NCBI GenBank assembly: GCA_015228895.1
Contig: JADGCR010000008.1
Span: 1 to 24,466 of the forward strand
Direction: 5' to 3'
DNA: 24,466 nucleotides
Source: Magnetococcales bacterium
GTDB lineage: Bacteria; Pseudomonadota; Magnetococcia; Magnetococcales; Magnetaquicoccaceae
Shown here: positions 1 to 7,537 of the stretch, piece after piece
Layout: the number at the start of each line of letters is the position of its first letter
How positions within the stretch are numbered: position 1 is the first letter of the stretch
Program-made: the position numbers and the translations under genes
The notes under the pieces: model-generated
Databases searched by the model: none
Seen by the model: the letters and a program-made list of their open reading frames with translations, nothing else
What the model was told of the DNA's origin: nothing

Positions 1-261
1 CAGAATTTTTTGGGTAATATTCATCGCCGTCAATCCATGCTTTGTATTTTTACGCGATCTTCGCCGCTGTCGTACAGATTAACTGATTATATCTGTAATG
101 GGAAGGTTTGACAAACAGCGACCGCCCCGTGGAAGGCTGGCGTCCGGGTCGGGAGATCCTCCACAGCAAGTCGCGCGGCGGACCGGGAGTCCGATGAACC
201 CCATGGGGATGCTAAAGAAAAGGGCCCTTGAGAATGAATGGATCGTGGCCTGGTTGACGGG
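1..261. other. Leader region without a recognised gene
   Basis: No convincing coding region is seen here. The first 100 bases are AT-rich and the rest GC-rich. A perfect 7-bp inverted repeat (TACAGAT at 73-79, ATCTGTA at 91-97) could be an operator or a small hairpin. CCCC-AT-GGGG at 199-208 and TGCGG-CGC-CCGCA near 266-278 are further short palindromes. A 63-codon frame at 98-289 has no ribosome binding site and no recognisable motif. I looked for the SRP RNA loop, tRNA T-arm and tmRNA tag signatures and saw none. Confidence 0.4.
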
Positions 262-290
262 TTGCTTGCGGCGCCCGCACCGGATATGAT
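262..290 (+). promoter_or_regulatory. Candidate sigma70 promoter for ybaB-recR
   Basis: A TTGCTT box at 262-267 is followed after exactly 17 bases by TATGAT at 285-290. Both are one or two bases from the sigma70 consensus. Transcription would begin near 297, giving a leader of about 70 bases before ybaB. A 6-bp hairpin (TCCATG 294-299, CATGGA 307-312) would sit at the very start of the transcript. It is a sequence match only. Confidence 0.45.
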
Positions 291-368
291 GACTCCATGG
301 ATTGATCATGGAACCTTTGCCGGGTTGCCTGGTCCAAACGTTTTGACCAAAGACAGGAGAGCTAGGGC

Positions 369-689
369 GTGAAGAATATTGGCGAGATCATGAAACAGGC
401 TCAGGCCATGCAGAGCAAAATGGCCAAGATGCAAGAAGAGTTGGCCGCCGTGGTGCTGACCGGAAAATCCGGGGGCGGCATGGTGCAGGTGGTCATGAAC
501 GGCAAACAGGAAGTGTCCCAGGTCACCATCGATCCTTCGGTGGTGAATCCGGACGATATCGAAATGTTGGAGGATCTGGTGGTCGCAGCCATCAACGACG
601 CCCAGCGCAAGGTGGCCGAAACCACGCAGGAGAGCATGGCCAGGCTGACCGGCGGTCTGAAAATCCCCGGCTTGAATCTGCCATTCTGA
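369..689 (+). CDS. ybaB: YbaB/EbfC family nucleoid-associated protein
   Basis: A small DNA-binding protein of the YbaB/EbfC family, which forms dimers shaped like tweezers, coats the nucleoid and is implicated in recombinational repair with RecR. The 106 residues match the usual family length. The N-terminal helix is rich in Met, Lys and Gln (MKQAQAMQSKMAKMQEEL), followed by the GGGMVQVVMNGKQEV strand and the VTIDPSVV...MLEDLVVAAINDA segment that define the family. The start is a GTG at 369 because AGGAGA lies at 355-360, eight bases upstream. An overlapping longer frame on the opposite strand has no motif. recR follows 26 bases downstream, the conserved bacterial order; dnaX, often found upstream, is not in the window. 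Confidence 0.95.
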   Translation: MKNIGEIMKQAQAMQSKMAKMQEELAAVVLTGKSGGGMVQVVMNGKQEVSQVTIDPSVVNPDDIEMLEDLVVAAINDAQRKVAETTQESMARLTGGLKIPGLNLPF

Positions 690-715
690 TCCATCCTCGA
701 CCATTGGAGTGACTC

Positions 716-1324
716 GTGAAGGGTTTGCCGTCGCTGGAGCGGGCCGCCAATCTCCTGACCCGTTTTCCCGGCGTCGGCCCGAAAAGTGCGAAACGCATGG
801 TCTATCATCTTCTGCGACAGGGGCATCAGGCCACCGGTGAACTCATCATGGCCCTGGATGCCCTGCGGGAGAACATCCGTCCTTGTGCGGTCTGTTACAA
901 CCTGGCTGAAGGAGAACAGTGCTGGATCTGTTCCGATCCCCTGCGGGACGGTCGGCGCATCTGTGTGGTGGAAGAGCCGTCCGACCTGATGGCAATGGAA
1001 AAAGCTGGTCTCTTCAAAGGATTGTACCATGTGCTGGGGGGGCGTTTGAGTCCGCTGGATGGTGTGGGTCCCGACGAGTTGCACCTGGCCGCACTGGAGG
1101 CCCGTCTGCTGGGCGGGGAGGTGGTGGAGCTGATCGTGGCCACCAACCCCACGGTGGAAGGGGAGGCCACGGCCCACTTCGTCGCCCAACTGGCGGAACC
1201 TCTGGTGCCGCAGGTGACCCGGTTGGCTTACGGTCTGCCCATGGGCGGGGAACTGGAATACCTGGATGAATCCACGCTCTATCAGGCCATGGCGGGGCGC
1301 AGGGATTTTCGTCGGATGGTGTGA
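716..1324 (+). CDS. recR: Recombination mediator protein RecR
   Basis: RecR works with RecO (and RecF) to load RecA on single-stranded DNA at gaps. The 202-residue product has the family's domains in order: an N-terminal helix-hairpin-helix (LLTRFPGVGPKSAKRMVYHL, about residues 13-32), a four-cysteine zinc finger (CAVCYNL...CWIC, about 57-73), and a Toprim domain (ICVVEEPSDLMAMEK, then YHVLGG...SPLDGVGPDEL). The C terminus has the usual TRLAYGLPMGGELEYLD segment. The GTG start at 716 is supported by GGAG at 706-709. It is almost certainly co-transcribed with ybaB. No terminator is evident before the next promoter at 1342. Confidence 0.97.
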   Translation: MKGLPSLERAANLLTRFPGVGPKSAKRMVYHLLRQGHQATGELIMALDALRENIRPCAVCYNLAEGEQCWICSDPLRDGRRICVVEEPSDLMAMEKAGLFKGLYHVLGGRLSPLDGVGPDELHLAALEARLLGGEVVELIVATNPTVEGEATAHFVAQLAEPLVPQVTRLAYGLPMGGELEYLDESTLYQAMAGRRDFRRMV

Positions 1325-1341
1325 TGTCGTTTCAAAGAGCC

Positions 1342-1370
1342 TTGCGCGTTCTTTTGCGGTGCAATATAAT
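1342..1370 (+). promoter_or_regulatory. Candidate sigma70 promoter for the por/rTCA block
   Basis: A perfect TATAAT at 1365-1370 is preceded by TTGCGC at 1342-1347 with the optimal 17-base spacer. The element lies just after the recR stop codon and 76 bases upstream of the next ATG. This places the transcription start near 1377 and makes it the obvious promoter for the pyruvate:ferredoxin oxidoreductase genes. No operator-like palindrome is evident around it. Confidence 0.6.
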
Positions 1371-1445
1371 TCACCCCTGATTTTTATGGTCGGAACAGCC
1401 TGAACCGACGCGTCATGGAACATCAATCCTTGGAGGGCGTTTTTG

Positions 1446-3485
1446 ATGAGTATGCAAACAGCCCAAACAGAAGGGGCATTTCCCTATCCGGGCATACCCG
1501 GAACCGGTGATGGCTCTGATGCTGTCTCTTATGTCGAGACCAGGGCGACGGATGGCGCGGCAGCCTATCCGATCACCTCGTCCACGATCATGGGCCAATT
1601 GTATCAGGTGGCGGTGGCCAATGGTGCAAAAAATGTCTGGGGCACTTCCCTGACATGGATGGAACTGGAGTCCGAACACTCCTCGGCTTCGGCGTGCGAA
1701 GGGTTCGCCCTGGCGGGGGGACGGGTCACCAACTTCACCTCCGGGCAAGGGCTGATCCTGATGAAGGAGGTGCTCTACACCTCCTCCGGAAAACGTCTGC
1801 CCCAGGTGCTCAATGTGGGCGCCCGCGCCCTGACCTCCCAGGCGTTGAATGTCCATGCCGGCCACGACGACGTCATGGGGGTGGCCGATTGCGGCTGGGG
1901 GATTCTCTTCGCCCACAGTGTGCAGTCGTCGGCGGATCTGTGCCTCATCGCCCGACGCGCCTCCGAGGAAGCCCTGACCCCCATGATGAATGTCCAGGAC
2001 GGTTTCCTTGGCACCCACACCATCGAAAATCTCAATTTTCCCGAGAACGAACTGATCGACGTCTTTCTGGGCAACCCCAGAGAGAAAATACGTCCTCTCT
2101 TCGATCCGGCCCACCCCATGCAGATCGGGGTGGTCCAGAATCAGGACGCCTACATGCAAGGCAAGATCGCCCAAAGGTTTTTTTACGATAAACTGCCGGG
2201 CATCATCATGTCCTCCATGGATCTCTTCCACCAACTGACCGGACGCCGGTATCACCTGGTGGAACCCGTCATGATGGATCAGGCCGAATACGCCATCATC
2301 GCCATGGGTACTCTGGCCGAAACCGCCATCTCCACCATTCAGGTGGTCAAGGAGCGGTTGGGGGTCCATCTGGGGGTGGTGATCGTCACCTGTTTCCGTC
2401 CGTTTCCGGCGGCGCAACTTGCCAAGGCCATTCAGCGCTGCAAGGCCGTCTCCGTCATCGAACGGTGCGACATCCCCACCATGGTGGACAACCCCCTCAC
2501 CACCGATGTGGAGGCCGCCCTGGCCAAAGGGGTCATGGGTCTGCCGGGCTTCGAGAAGATCGACCGCATCCCCCTGGTGTTCTCCGGCGCGGGCGGTCTG
2601 GGGTCCAGGGATGTCACCCCCGGTCACATCCTGGCCGTCGTCAGGAACATGCAACTGGGTGTGGTACAGGGCAAACGGTTTTTCACCCTGGGCATCGACC
2701 ACGCCTCCGCGCTGCCCATGGAGGAAGAACCGGATGTCCGTCCGCCCGGTTCCTTCTCGGTGCGCGCCCACTCCGTGGGTGGCTTCGGTTCGGTGACCAC
2801 CAACAAGATCATCGCGACCATGCTGGGGGATATCTTCGGCTTCCGGGTGCAGGCCGCGCCCAAATATGGCTCCGAAAAGAAGGGTCTGCCCACCAACACC
2901 TATCTCACGGTGATCCCGGAGGGCAAGATCCTCACCCACTGCGAACTGAAACAGGTGGAGTTCGTTCCCCTGATGGACCCCACAACCTGGTACATGGGCA
3001 ATCCCCTGGTGGGGTTGCAACCGGGGGGGATCGTCTTCCAGCACACCGACGAGCAGACGCCGCAGGCGTTGTGGGAATCCCTGCCTTCTTATGCCAAATA
3101 TTTCCTGAAAGAGAACAATATCCGTTTCTATGGCGTGGACACCATCCAAATCGCGCGGGAGTCCTGTCTGAACGACTCCTCCCTGATTCAGCGCTTTCAG
3201 GGCGTGGTGTTGCTGGGGGTGTTTCTGCGGGTGACCCCGTTTCGTCAGAACGCGGGCATGACCGAAGAGGATCTTTTTGCCAAAGTGGCCAAACCACTGA
3301 CCAAGTACTTCGGCAAACGGGGTACCAAGGTGGTGGAGGACAACCTGATCGCGGCCAAAAAGGGCTACCAGCGCGTCATGGAAGTCACCCCCGATATCAT
3401 GGCATCCACCCCCGCGGATCTTCTCGCCCAGGGCAAAGAGGAGTGGGATGCCAAAGGCAAGGACGTCAACGCGTTCTTCATCTAA
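1446..3485 (+). CDS. porA: Pyruvate:ferredoxin oxidoreductase, fused alpha-gamma subunit
   Basis: The product is the N-terminal half of a NifJ-type pyruvate:ferredoxin (flavodoxin) oxidoreductase, which interconverts pyruvate + CoA with acetyl-CoA + CO2 using low-potential ferredoxin. The alpha/pyrimidine-binding domain (about residues 25-260) shows AAAYPITSSTIMGQL. It also has the VGARALTSQALNVHAGHDDVM stretch, whose Arg is the expected pyruvate-binding residue. The gamma domain (about 436-650) begins GGFGSVTTNKIIATML and ends with KYFGKRGTKVVEDN, the usual NifJ gamma end. ATG at 1446 is chosen because GGAGGG lies at 1432-1437; a TTG at 1443 is less likely. The 679 residues plus the 544 encoded by the next gene equal the usual single-chain NifJ of about 1200. 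The partner gene starts 45 bases downstream. Reductive carboxylation is inferred from the neighbours. Confidence 0.92.
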   Translation: MSMQTAQTEGAFPYPGIPGTGDGSDAVSYVETRATDGAAAYPITSSTIMGQLYQVAVANGAKNVWGTSLTWMELESEHSSASACEGFALAGGRVTNFTSGQGLILMKEVLYTSSGKRLPQVLNVGARALTSQALNVHAGHDDVMGVADCGWGILFAHSVQSSADLCLIARRASEEALTPMMNVQDGFLGTHTIENLNFPENELIDVFLGNPREKIRPLFDPAHPMQIGVVQNQDAYMQGKIAQRFFYDKLPGIIMSSMDLFHQLTGRRYHLVEPVMMDQAEYAIIAMGTLAETAISTIQVVKERLGVHLGVVIVTCFRPFPAAQLAKAIQRCKAVSVIERCDIPTMVDNPLTTDVEAALAKGVMGLPGFEKIDRIPLVFSGAGGLGSRDVTPGHILAVVRNMQLGVVQGKRFFTLGIDHASALPMEEEPDVRPPGSFSVRAHSVGGFGSVTTNKIIATMLGDIFGFRVQAAPKYGSEKKGLPTNTYLTVIPEGKILTHCELKQVEFVPLMDPTTWYMGNPLVGLQPGGIVFQHTDEQTPQALWESLPSYAKYFLKENNIRFYGVDTIQIARESCLNDSSLIQRFQGVVLLGVFLRVTPFRQNAGMTEEDLFAKVAKPLTKYFGKRGTKVVEDNLIAAKKGYQRVMEVTPDIMASTPADLLAQGKEEWDAKGKDVNAFFI

Positions 3486-3530
3486 GGACTTGCCGGGCTG
3501 CGGAGTGGCCGTGGCCCATGGAGGATCGTT

Positions 3531-5165
3531 ATGAGTCAGCGTGCGCTAATTTATTCTGAAGCGACTCCCAAGTGGTACGATGCCAGTCGCGCCAGGGATA
3601 TCATGATCGCCTACAATTCCGGTGCCGGTTCTGGACAGCCCGCCGACGCTTTTGTCGCCTGTTCCCTGATTCCGGCGGCAACCGGGTCCTACCGGGATTT
3701 TTCCTACATCGCGCCGGACCTGCCGGAGTACACCGCCTCCAATTGCGTGGCCTGCATGGAGTGTGTGCAGAACTGTCCCGACTCCGCCATATGGGGCAAG
3801 GTCCTGCCTCCGGAAACCGTGGACCGGACCATGCTCAACTTTCCCGATGAGCGGGATCAGAAACTCTTGCGCGACCAACTGGTGCAGACCACCAAATTCT
3901 GGAAGACCTACGACAAGAAAAAGAGCAAGGCGACGGACTCTCCGGGTGGGGCCTGGTTCGGCATTTTCATCGATCCCACCAAATGCAAGGGGTGCGGCGA
4001 GTGCGTGACGGCCTGTGGCGACCACAAAGCCTTGTCCATGATCAAGAAAACTCCGGTCAACCTGCCTTTCTTCTTCACCATGTGGGAGTTCTACAAGCAG
4101 GCTCCATCCACGCCCGAGGGATACATCAACCCGAAATTGAAGGTTGACATCATGCTCAAGGATGGCGCCAACCAGTATGTGGGGGGGGCCGGTTCCTGCA
4201 TGGGGTGCGGCGAGACCTCGGTGTATCGCCAACTGCTGGCCATGACCTACTCCAAGGTGGGGCCCAAGTATGGTATCGTGGCCAATACCGGCTGCAACAC
4301 GGTGTATGGTTCCACCTATCCCTACAACCCTTTCCGCGCGCCCTGGGTCAACTCCCTGTTCGAGAACGCGGCCACGGTGGCCATGGGCATCCGCAGTCAC
4401 TGGGATCAACTGGGCAAGCAGGATCATCACCTCTGGGTGGTGGGCGGCGACGGTTCGATGCTTGATATCGGCTTCCAGGCCCTCTCCCGCATGCTGACCT
4501 CGGGCATGAACATCAAGGTGGTGGTGCTGGATACCCAGGTCTATTCCAATACCGGCGGGCAGGCCTCCACGGCCACGTTCATCGGTCAGGACGCCAAAAT
4601 GTCCGTGCACGGCAGTCACATCCCCGGAAAATGGGAACGTCGCAAGGAGATCGCCAACATCGCGCTCATGCATCCACGGGTCTTTGTCGCCCAGACCGTC
4701 GGTCCCATGCTCAACCATTTCTACCGTGCCGTGGAGCAGGCCCTGGAGTTCGACGGGCCCGCCCTGATCAATGTCTTCACCACCTGTCAGCCGGAACACC
4801 AGGTGGCCGATGACGTCTCCTGCGCGCGGGCGTTGCATGCCGTGGAGTCCAGGGCCTTTCCCGTGTTCATTTACGATCCGGATGCGGGTCCCACCCTGGC
4901 TTCCAGGCTCTCCCTGCAGGGCAACCCCTCCATGCGCCGCGACTGGCACTGGAAAAAAGATGCCAGCGGTGTGGAGAAGCCGGTCGATTTCGTCACCTTC
5001 GCCAAGGAGGAGGGACGTTTTCAGAAACATTTCGATAAAGATGGAAATCCCAGCGCCGTTCTTTTACAATCCCAACAGGACCGCTTGATGAACTGGCGTC
5101 TGCTTCAGGAGTTGGCGCGGATACCCAACGACGACTGGATGGAAGAGATGGAGCGGACTGCTTGA
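3531..5165 (+). CDS. porB: Pyruvate:ferredoxin oxidoreductase, ferredoxin-beta (TPP) subunit
   Basis: The C-terminal half of a NifJ-type enzyme, encoded separately. Two ferredoxin motifs come first: Cys72/75/78/82 (CVACMECVQNCP) and Cys152/155/158/162 (CKGCGECVTAC, followed by Gly rather than the usual Pro). The TPP domain follows, with GGDGSMLDIGFQ (Asp307) and VVLDTQVYSNTGGQ. The four expected ligands of the cluster next to TPP are Cys223, Cys226 (CMGC), Cys255 (NTGCNTVYG) and Cys419 (FTTCQPEH), so three [4Fe-4S] clusters are predicted. The ATG at 3531 has GGAGG at 3520-3524. The 45-base gap after the alpha-gamma gene contains no promoter-like sequence, so the two are probably one transcript and one complex. 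All key residues seem intact. Confidence 0.93.
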   Translation: MSQRALIYSEATPKWYDASRARDIMIAYNSGAGSGQPADAFVACSLIPAATGSYRDFSYIAPDLPEYTASNCVACMECVQNCPDSAIWGKVLPPETVDRTMLNFPDERDQKLLRDQLVQTTKFWKTYDKKKSKATDSPGGAWFGIFIDPTKCKGCGECVTACGDHKALSMIKKTPVNLPFFFTMWEFYKQAPSTPEGYINPKLKVDIMLKDGANQYVGGAGSCMGCGETSVYRQLLAMTYSKVGPKYGIVANTGCNTVYGSTYPYNPFRAPWVNSLFENAATVAMGIRSHWDQLGKQDHHLWVVGGDGSMLDIGFQALSRMLTSGMNIKVVVLDTQVYSNTGGQASTATFIGQDAKMSVHGSHIPGKWERRKEIANIALMHPRVFVAQTVGPMLNHFYRAVEQALEFDGPALINVFTTCQPEHQVADDVSCARALHAVESRAFPVFIYDPDAGPTLASRLSLQGNPSMRRDWHWKKDASGVEKPVDFVTFAKEEGRFQKHFDKDGNPSAVLLQSQQDRLMNWRLLQELARIPNDDWMEEMERTA

Positions 5166-5251
5166 GAACAAGCCGGTTTTATTGTACAAAGTGCATCCAG
5201 GCGTTGTAGCCATTCAATTCAAAATGCATCAAGGGGCAAGGAGTTTACGCA

Positions 5252-6571
5252 ATGGAGGATCAAGCCACAACCACCCCCGGCACCAGCGCCCCGACGGGGC
5301 TGTTCAATGGCAGGGATCTGAAAACGCTTGAAAGGTCACTTCTCAAAGTGGATGAGTTGTATCAGGCCGATTTCCATTCCTGGCGGGTGGCGACCTATTT
5401 TCAGCGGGTCTACAGCACCACGCACCAGCGGGGGGTGGGCTTTGAGGGTTTTTGTCGCGCCGTGGAACCGGATGGCACGACCCGTCCGGCCGCCGCGATC
5501 TTTTCCTGCATCAACGACCCGGAAGACGCTGTTCAGATGGACCGGATGCGGCTTTTGCTCCATTTGAAAAATTTCATGGCCTCCGGCATCGATGATCGCT
5601 GGCTGATGACCAATATCCATCCCCGTCTGATGCTGGGCACCAAGGAACCCGATGTCTCTTTCCTGGCGGAGCTGCTGGAGTATACCGGTTTCCCGCCCCA
5701 CCAGCTGGTGATCGCGCTGCGGGAGCACGCCGGCAACTTCGAGACCGTTCTCACCCGCACCATGGATCAACTCAAAGAGTTGGGTTGTCTGGTGCTGTTT
5801 GACGATTTCCGGGCCGAATCCGCCAACCTGGACCGTCTGTGGCGCCTCTCCCCCGATATCGTCAAATTGGACCACTCCCTGATCGACAACGCCTTGAAGA
5901 GCGGTCGGGCCAAACGGATGCTGTTCAAACTGGTTTCCCTGATTCACGCTTCCGGCAGTCTGGTATTGATGGAAAAGATCGAAACCGAGGAGGAGGCCTT
6001 TCTCGTGATGCGCCTGGAAGCCGACTTCGTTCAGGGGCGCTACTTCGGCAACCTGGAAATGCGGGCCACCCGTCTGAGCGCCGTGGACTGGGACGGGGCG
6101 TTTCGCAACCTGGCGATTCAGAGCGAGCGGGAGATCTTCAAGGAAGTGCACCATCACAACCTGGAGATGGGTCAATACACCAGCGAGTTCATGGAGTGCG
6201 CCTGGGCCGTGTCCGACGATGTCTCCCTGGAGGAGGCTTCGACCAAACTGCTGAAATTGCAGGGAGTGGAGCGGGTCTATCTGCTGGATCACAAGGGTCT
6301 GCAGGTCAGCCAGAACATCTTTCCCGATGACAAGCTCACCCATGTCGATGTGCGTTACAAGCCCCTGTGGGATTCGTATGGAGCCACCTGGACCCGCCGT
6401 TCCAGTTTTCACGACGCCATTCACAATCCGGGTGTGGTGCAATTCTCCATGCCGTATCGTTCCAATACCAGTCTGCACATGTGCACCACCCTGTCGATGG
6501 CCATTCGCAAGGGGAGTCACGCCTACGTCTTGTGCTGCGACGTGGAGTGGAAGGAAGACAAGATCTTCTAG
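5252..6571 (+). CDS. Divergent EAL-domain protein with C-terminal sensor-like domain
   Basis: A cytoplasmic 439-residue protein whose residues about 45-275 form an EAL (c-di-GMP phosphodiesterase) domain. The signature motif is EGFCR instead of EALLR, but the positions that matter for catalysis are kept: Glu65, Asn121 (TNIHPR), Glu158, Asp184-Asp185, Lys205 (VKLDHS), Glu241 (EKIET) and Gln261 (VQGRYF). Loop 6 is altered, DDFRAESANL in place of [10 protein letters not shown], so activity could be reduced or lost. The last 150 residues (VERVYLLDHKGLQVSQN...MCTTLSMAIRKG) resemble a PAS/Cache-like sensor, perhaps of the YkuI_C type found after EAL domains; this is a weak assignment. AAGGAG at 5238-5243 supports the start. 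The stop codon directly abuts the next ATG, implying translational coupling. No transmembrane segment or GGDEF domain is present. Confidence 0.8.
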   Translation: MEDQATTTPGTSAPTGLFNGRDLKTLERSLLKVDELYQADFHSWRVATYFQRVYSTTHQRGVGFEGFCRAVEPDGTTRPAAAIFSCINDPEDAVQMDRMRLLLHLKNFMASGIDDRWLMTNIHPRLMLGTKEPDVSFLAELLEYTGFPPHQLVIALREHAGNFETVLTRTMDQLKELGCLVLFDDFRAESANLDRLWRLSPDIVKLDHSLIDNALKSGRAKRMLFKLVSLIHASGSLVLMEKIETEEEAFLVMRLEADFVQGRYFGNLEMRATRLSAVDWDGAFRNLAIQSEREIFKEVHHHNLEMGQYTSEFMECAWAVSDDVSLEEASTKLLKLQGVERVYLLDHKGLQVSQNIFPDDKLTHVDVRYKPLWDSYGATWTRRSSFHDAIHNPGVVQFSMPYRSNTSLHMCTTLSMAIRKGSHAYVLCCDVEWKEDKIF

Positions 6572-7363
6572 ATGAGCGCCGATCTGCTGCCTATCGTCCG
6601 CGTTCAGCTCAAGCGGCCACGGACCGTACCCACCAAGCTCGACGCCGTACTGGGCGGCATGCTGAACATCCGGGATTCCAAACCCGGCGAGGCGCCGGGT
6701 GGCCCGCTGTTCAAAATGGAGGAGTATGAACAGGAACTTCTGCTCTCCCGTTTTTTCACACCGGAGGACAAGGATCGCGCGGCTTGTGAAGCGGCCTTGC
6801 CGGACGCCGGCCTGACCCGTGAAGCCATGGAAACGTTGTCATCCGCGTTGATCTCCGAATCCCTTTCCTGCCCCATGGTGACCGGGGTGCGCAGCGGGTT
6901 CTGTCCCATCCCGGAAGTGGTGGTGGTCCGCTATGTCCGTCTGCTGGGACTGGAGGCGCCCCTCGACCCACGCGCCGCCTTTCTGATCGGAGTCAATCTG
7001 ACGGGAGAGGAGCGACTGCTGGCCAGAAGCCTGGCCAGACGCCCGGTGTGGCGGGAAACGGGCCGGGAGGGGCTGCTGCCGGCCTGTCTGGACTCCCTGG
7101 CGGCCCGTCTGGGCGTTTCGGCCGTCATGCTCGATTTTTTGACGCATTTCATTCATACTTATCGTTGTTGCACCCTTGCCGATCTTCGTCGTGGTCTCGC
7201 CTCCCTGGTCGAGTCCTATCGGATCGATTCCGAACATCCCACCTACAACCCCCGCCTGGAAACCTCTCAGGCCGAATCCATCCGTTCACATTACTGCGAC
7301 GAATCCGTCAGGCGGTTCCGGGTCGCCATGGCCAGGGAAATGCTGGCGGTGTTGGATCCATGA
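6572..7363 (+). CDS. Uncharacterised protein coupled to the EAL protein
   Basis: I do not recognise this 263-residue protein. It starts at the ATG that immediately follows the upstream TAG (TAGATG), with only a weak purine-rich upstream sequence, so translation probably depends on ribosomes finishing the EAL gene. The sequence is hydrophilic to mixed, looks mainly helical, and has no clear membrane helix, signal peptide, metal-binding cluster or nucleotide-binding loop. Its centre (about residues 95-135) is the most hydrophobic part (CPIPEVVVVRYVRLLGL). A further helical stretch follows (SAVMLDFLTHFIHTYRCC). Codon use and GC content match the neighbours, so it is probably a native gene. The context suggests a partner or regulator of the EAL protein; no biochemical function can be assigned. 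Confidence 0.75.
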   Translation: MSADLLPIVRVQLKRPRTVPTKLDAVLGGMLNIRDSKPGEAPGGPLFKMEEYEQELLLSRFFTPEDKDRAACEAALPDAGLTREAMETLSSALISESLSCPMVTGVRSGFCPIPEVVVVRYVRLLGLEAPLDPRAAFLIGVNLTGEERLLARSLARRPVWRETGREGLLPACLDSLAARLGVSAVMLDFLTHFIHTYRCCTLADLRRGLASLVESYRIDSEHPTYNPRLETSQAESIRSHYCDESVRRFRVAMAREMLAVLDP

Positions 7364-7537
7364 TCGATCCGGCACGATTGTCCCGGATGACGTGAACGCT
7401 CCTGCGGAACGGGCAACGCGTCGAGAATGCCGCCCATCGGGGGTGCGCCCGCGACCCGTCGCCGGTTGAGCGGTTGCGGAGAAATTCTTGAGGATTTTGT
7501 TAAATTGTCCACCTGACCTTGATCCTGGTGCAAGATC

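Noticed and set aside
98..289. Possible 63-residue gene starting at an ATG at 98
   Set aside because: No Shine-Dalgarno sequence, composition typical of chance frames in GC-rich DNA, and it overlaps the ybaB promoter at 262-290.
100..310. Possible SRP (4.5S) RNA, tmRNA or tRNA upstream of ybaB-recR
   Set aside because: The GGAAGGNAGCAGCC-type SRP loop, the tmRNA tag sequence and the GGTTCRANTCC T-arm are all absent.
3480..3535. A frameshift artificially splitting one NifJ gene
   Set aside because: The alpha-gamma gene ends after a normal gamma C terminus, and the second gene has its own GGAGG and ATG with a 45-base spacer, so two genes are more likely.
7364..7537. A promoter for the fumarate reductase genes
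   Set aside because: TTGAGC, TTGCGG and TTGAGG boxes occur but none has a credible -10 element at 16-18 bases.
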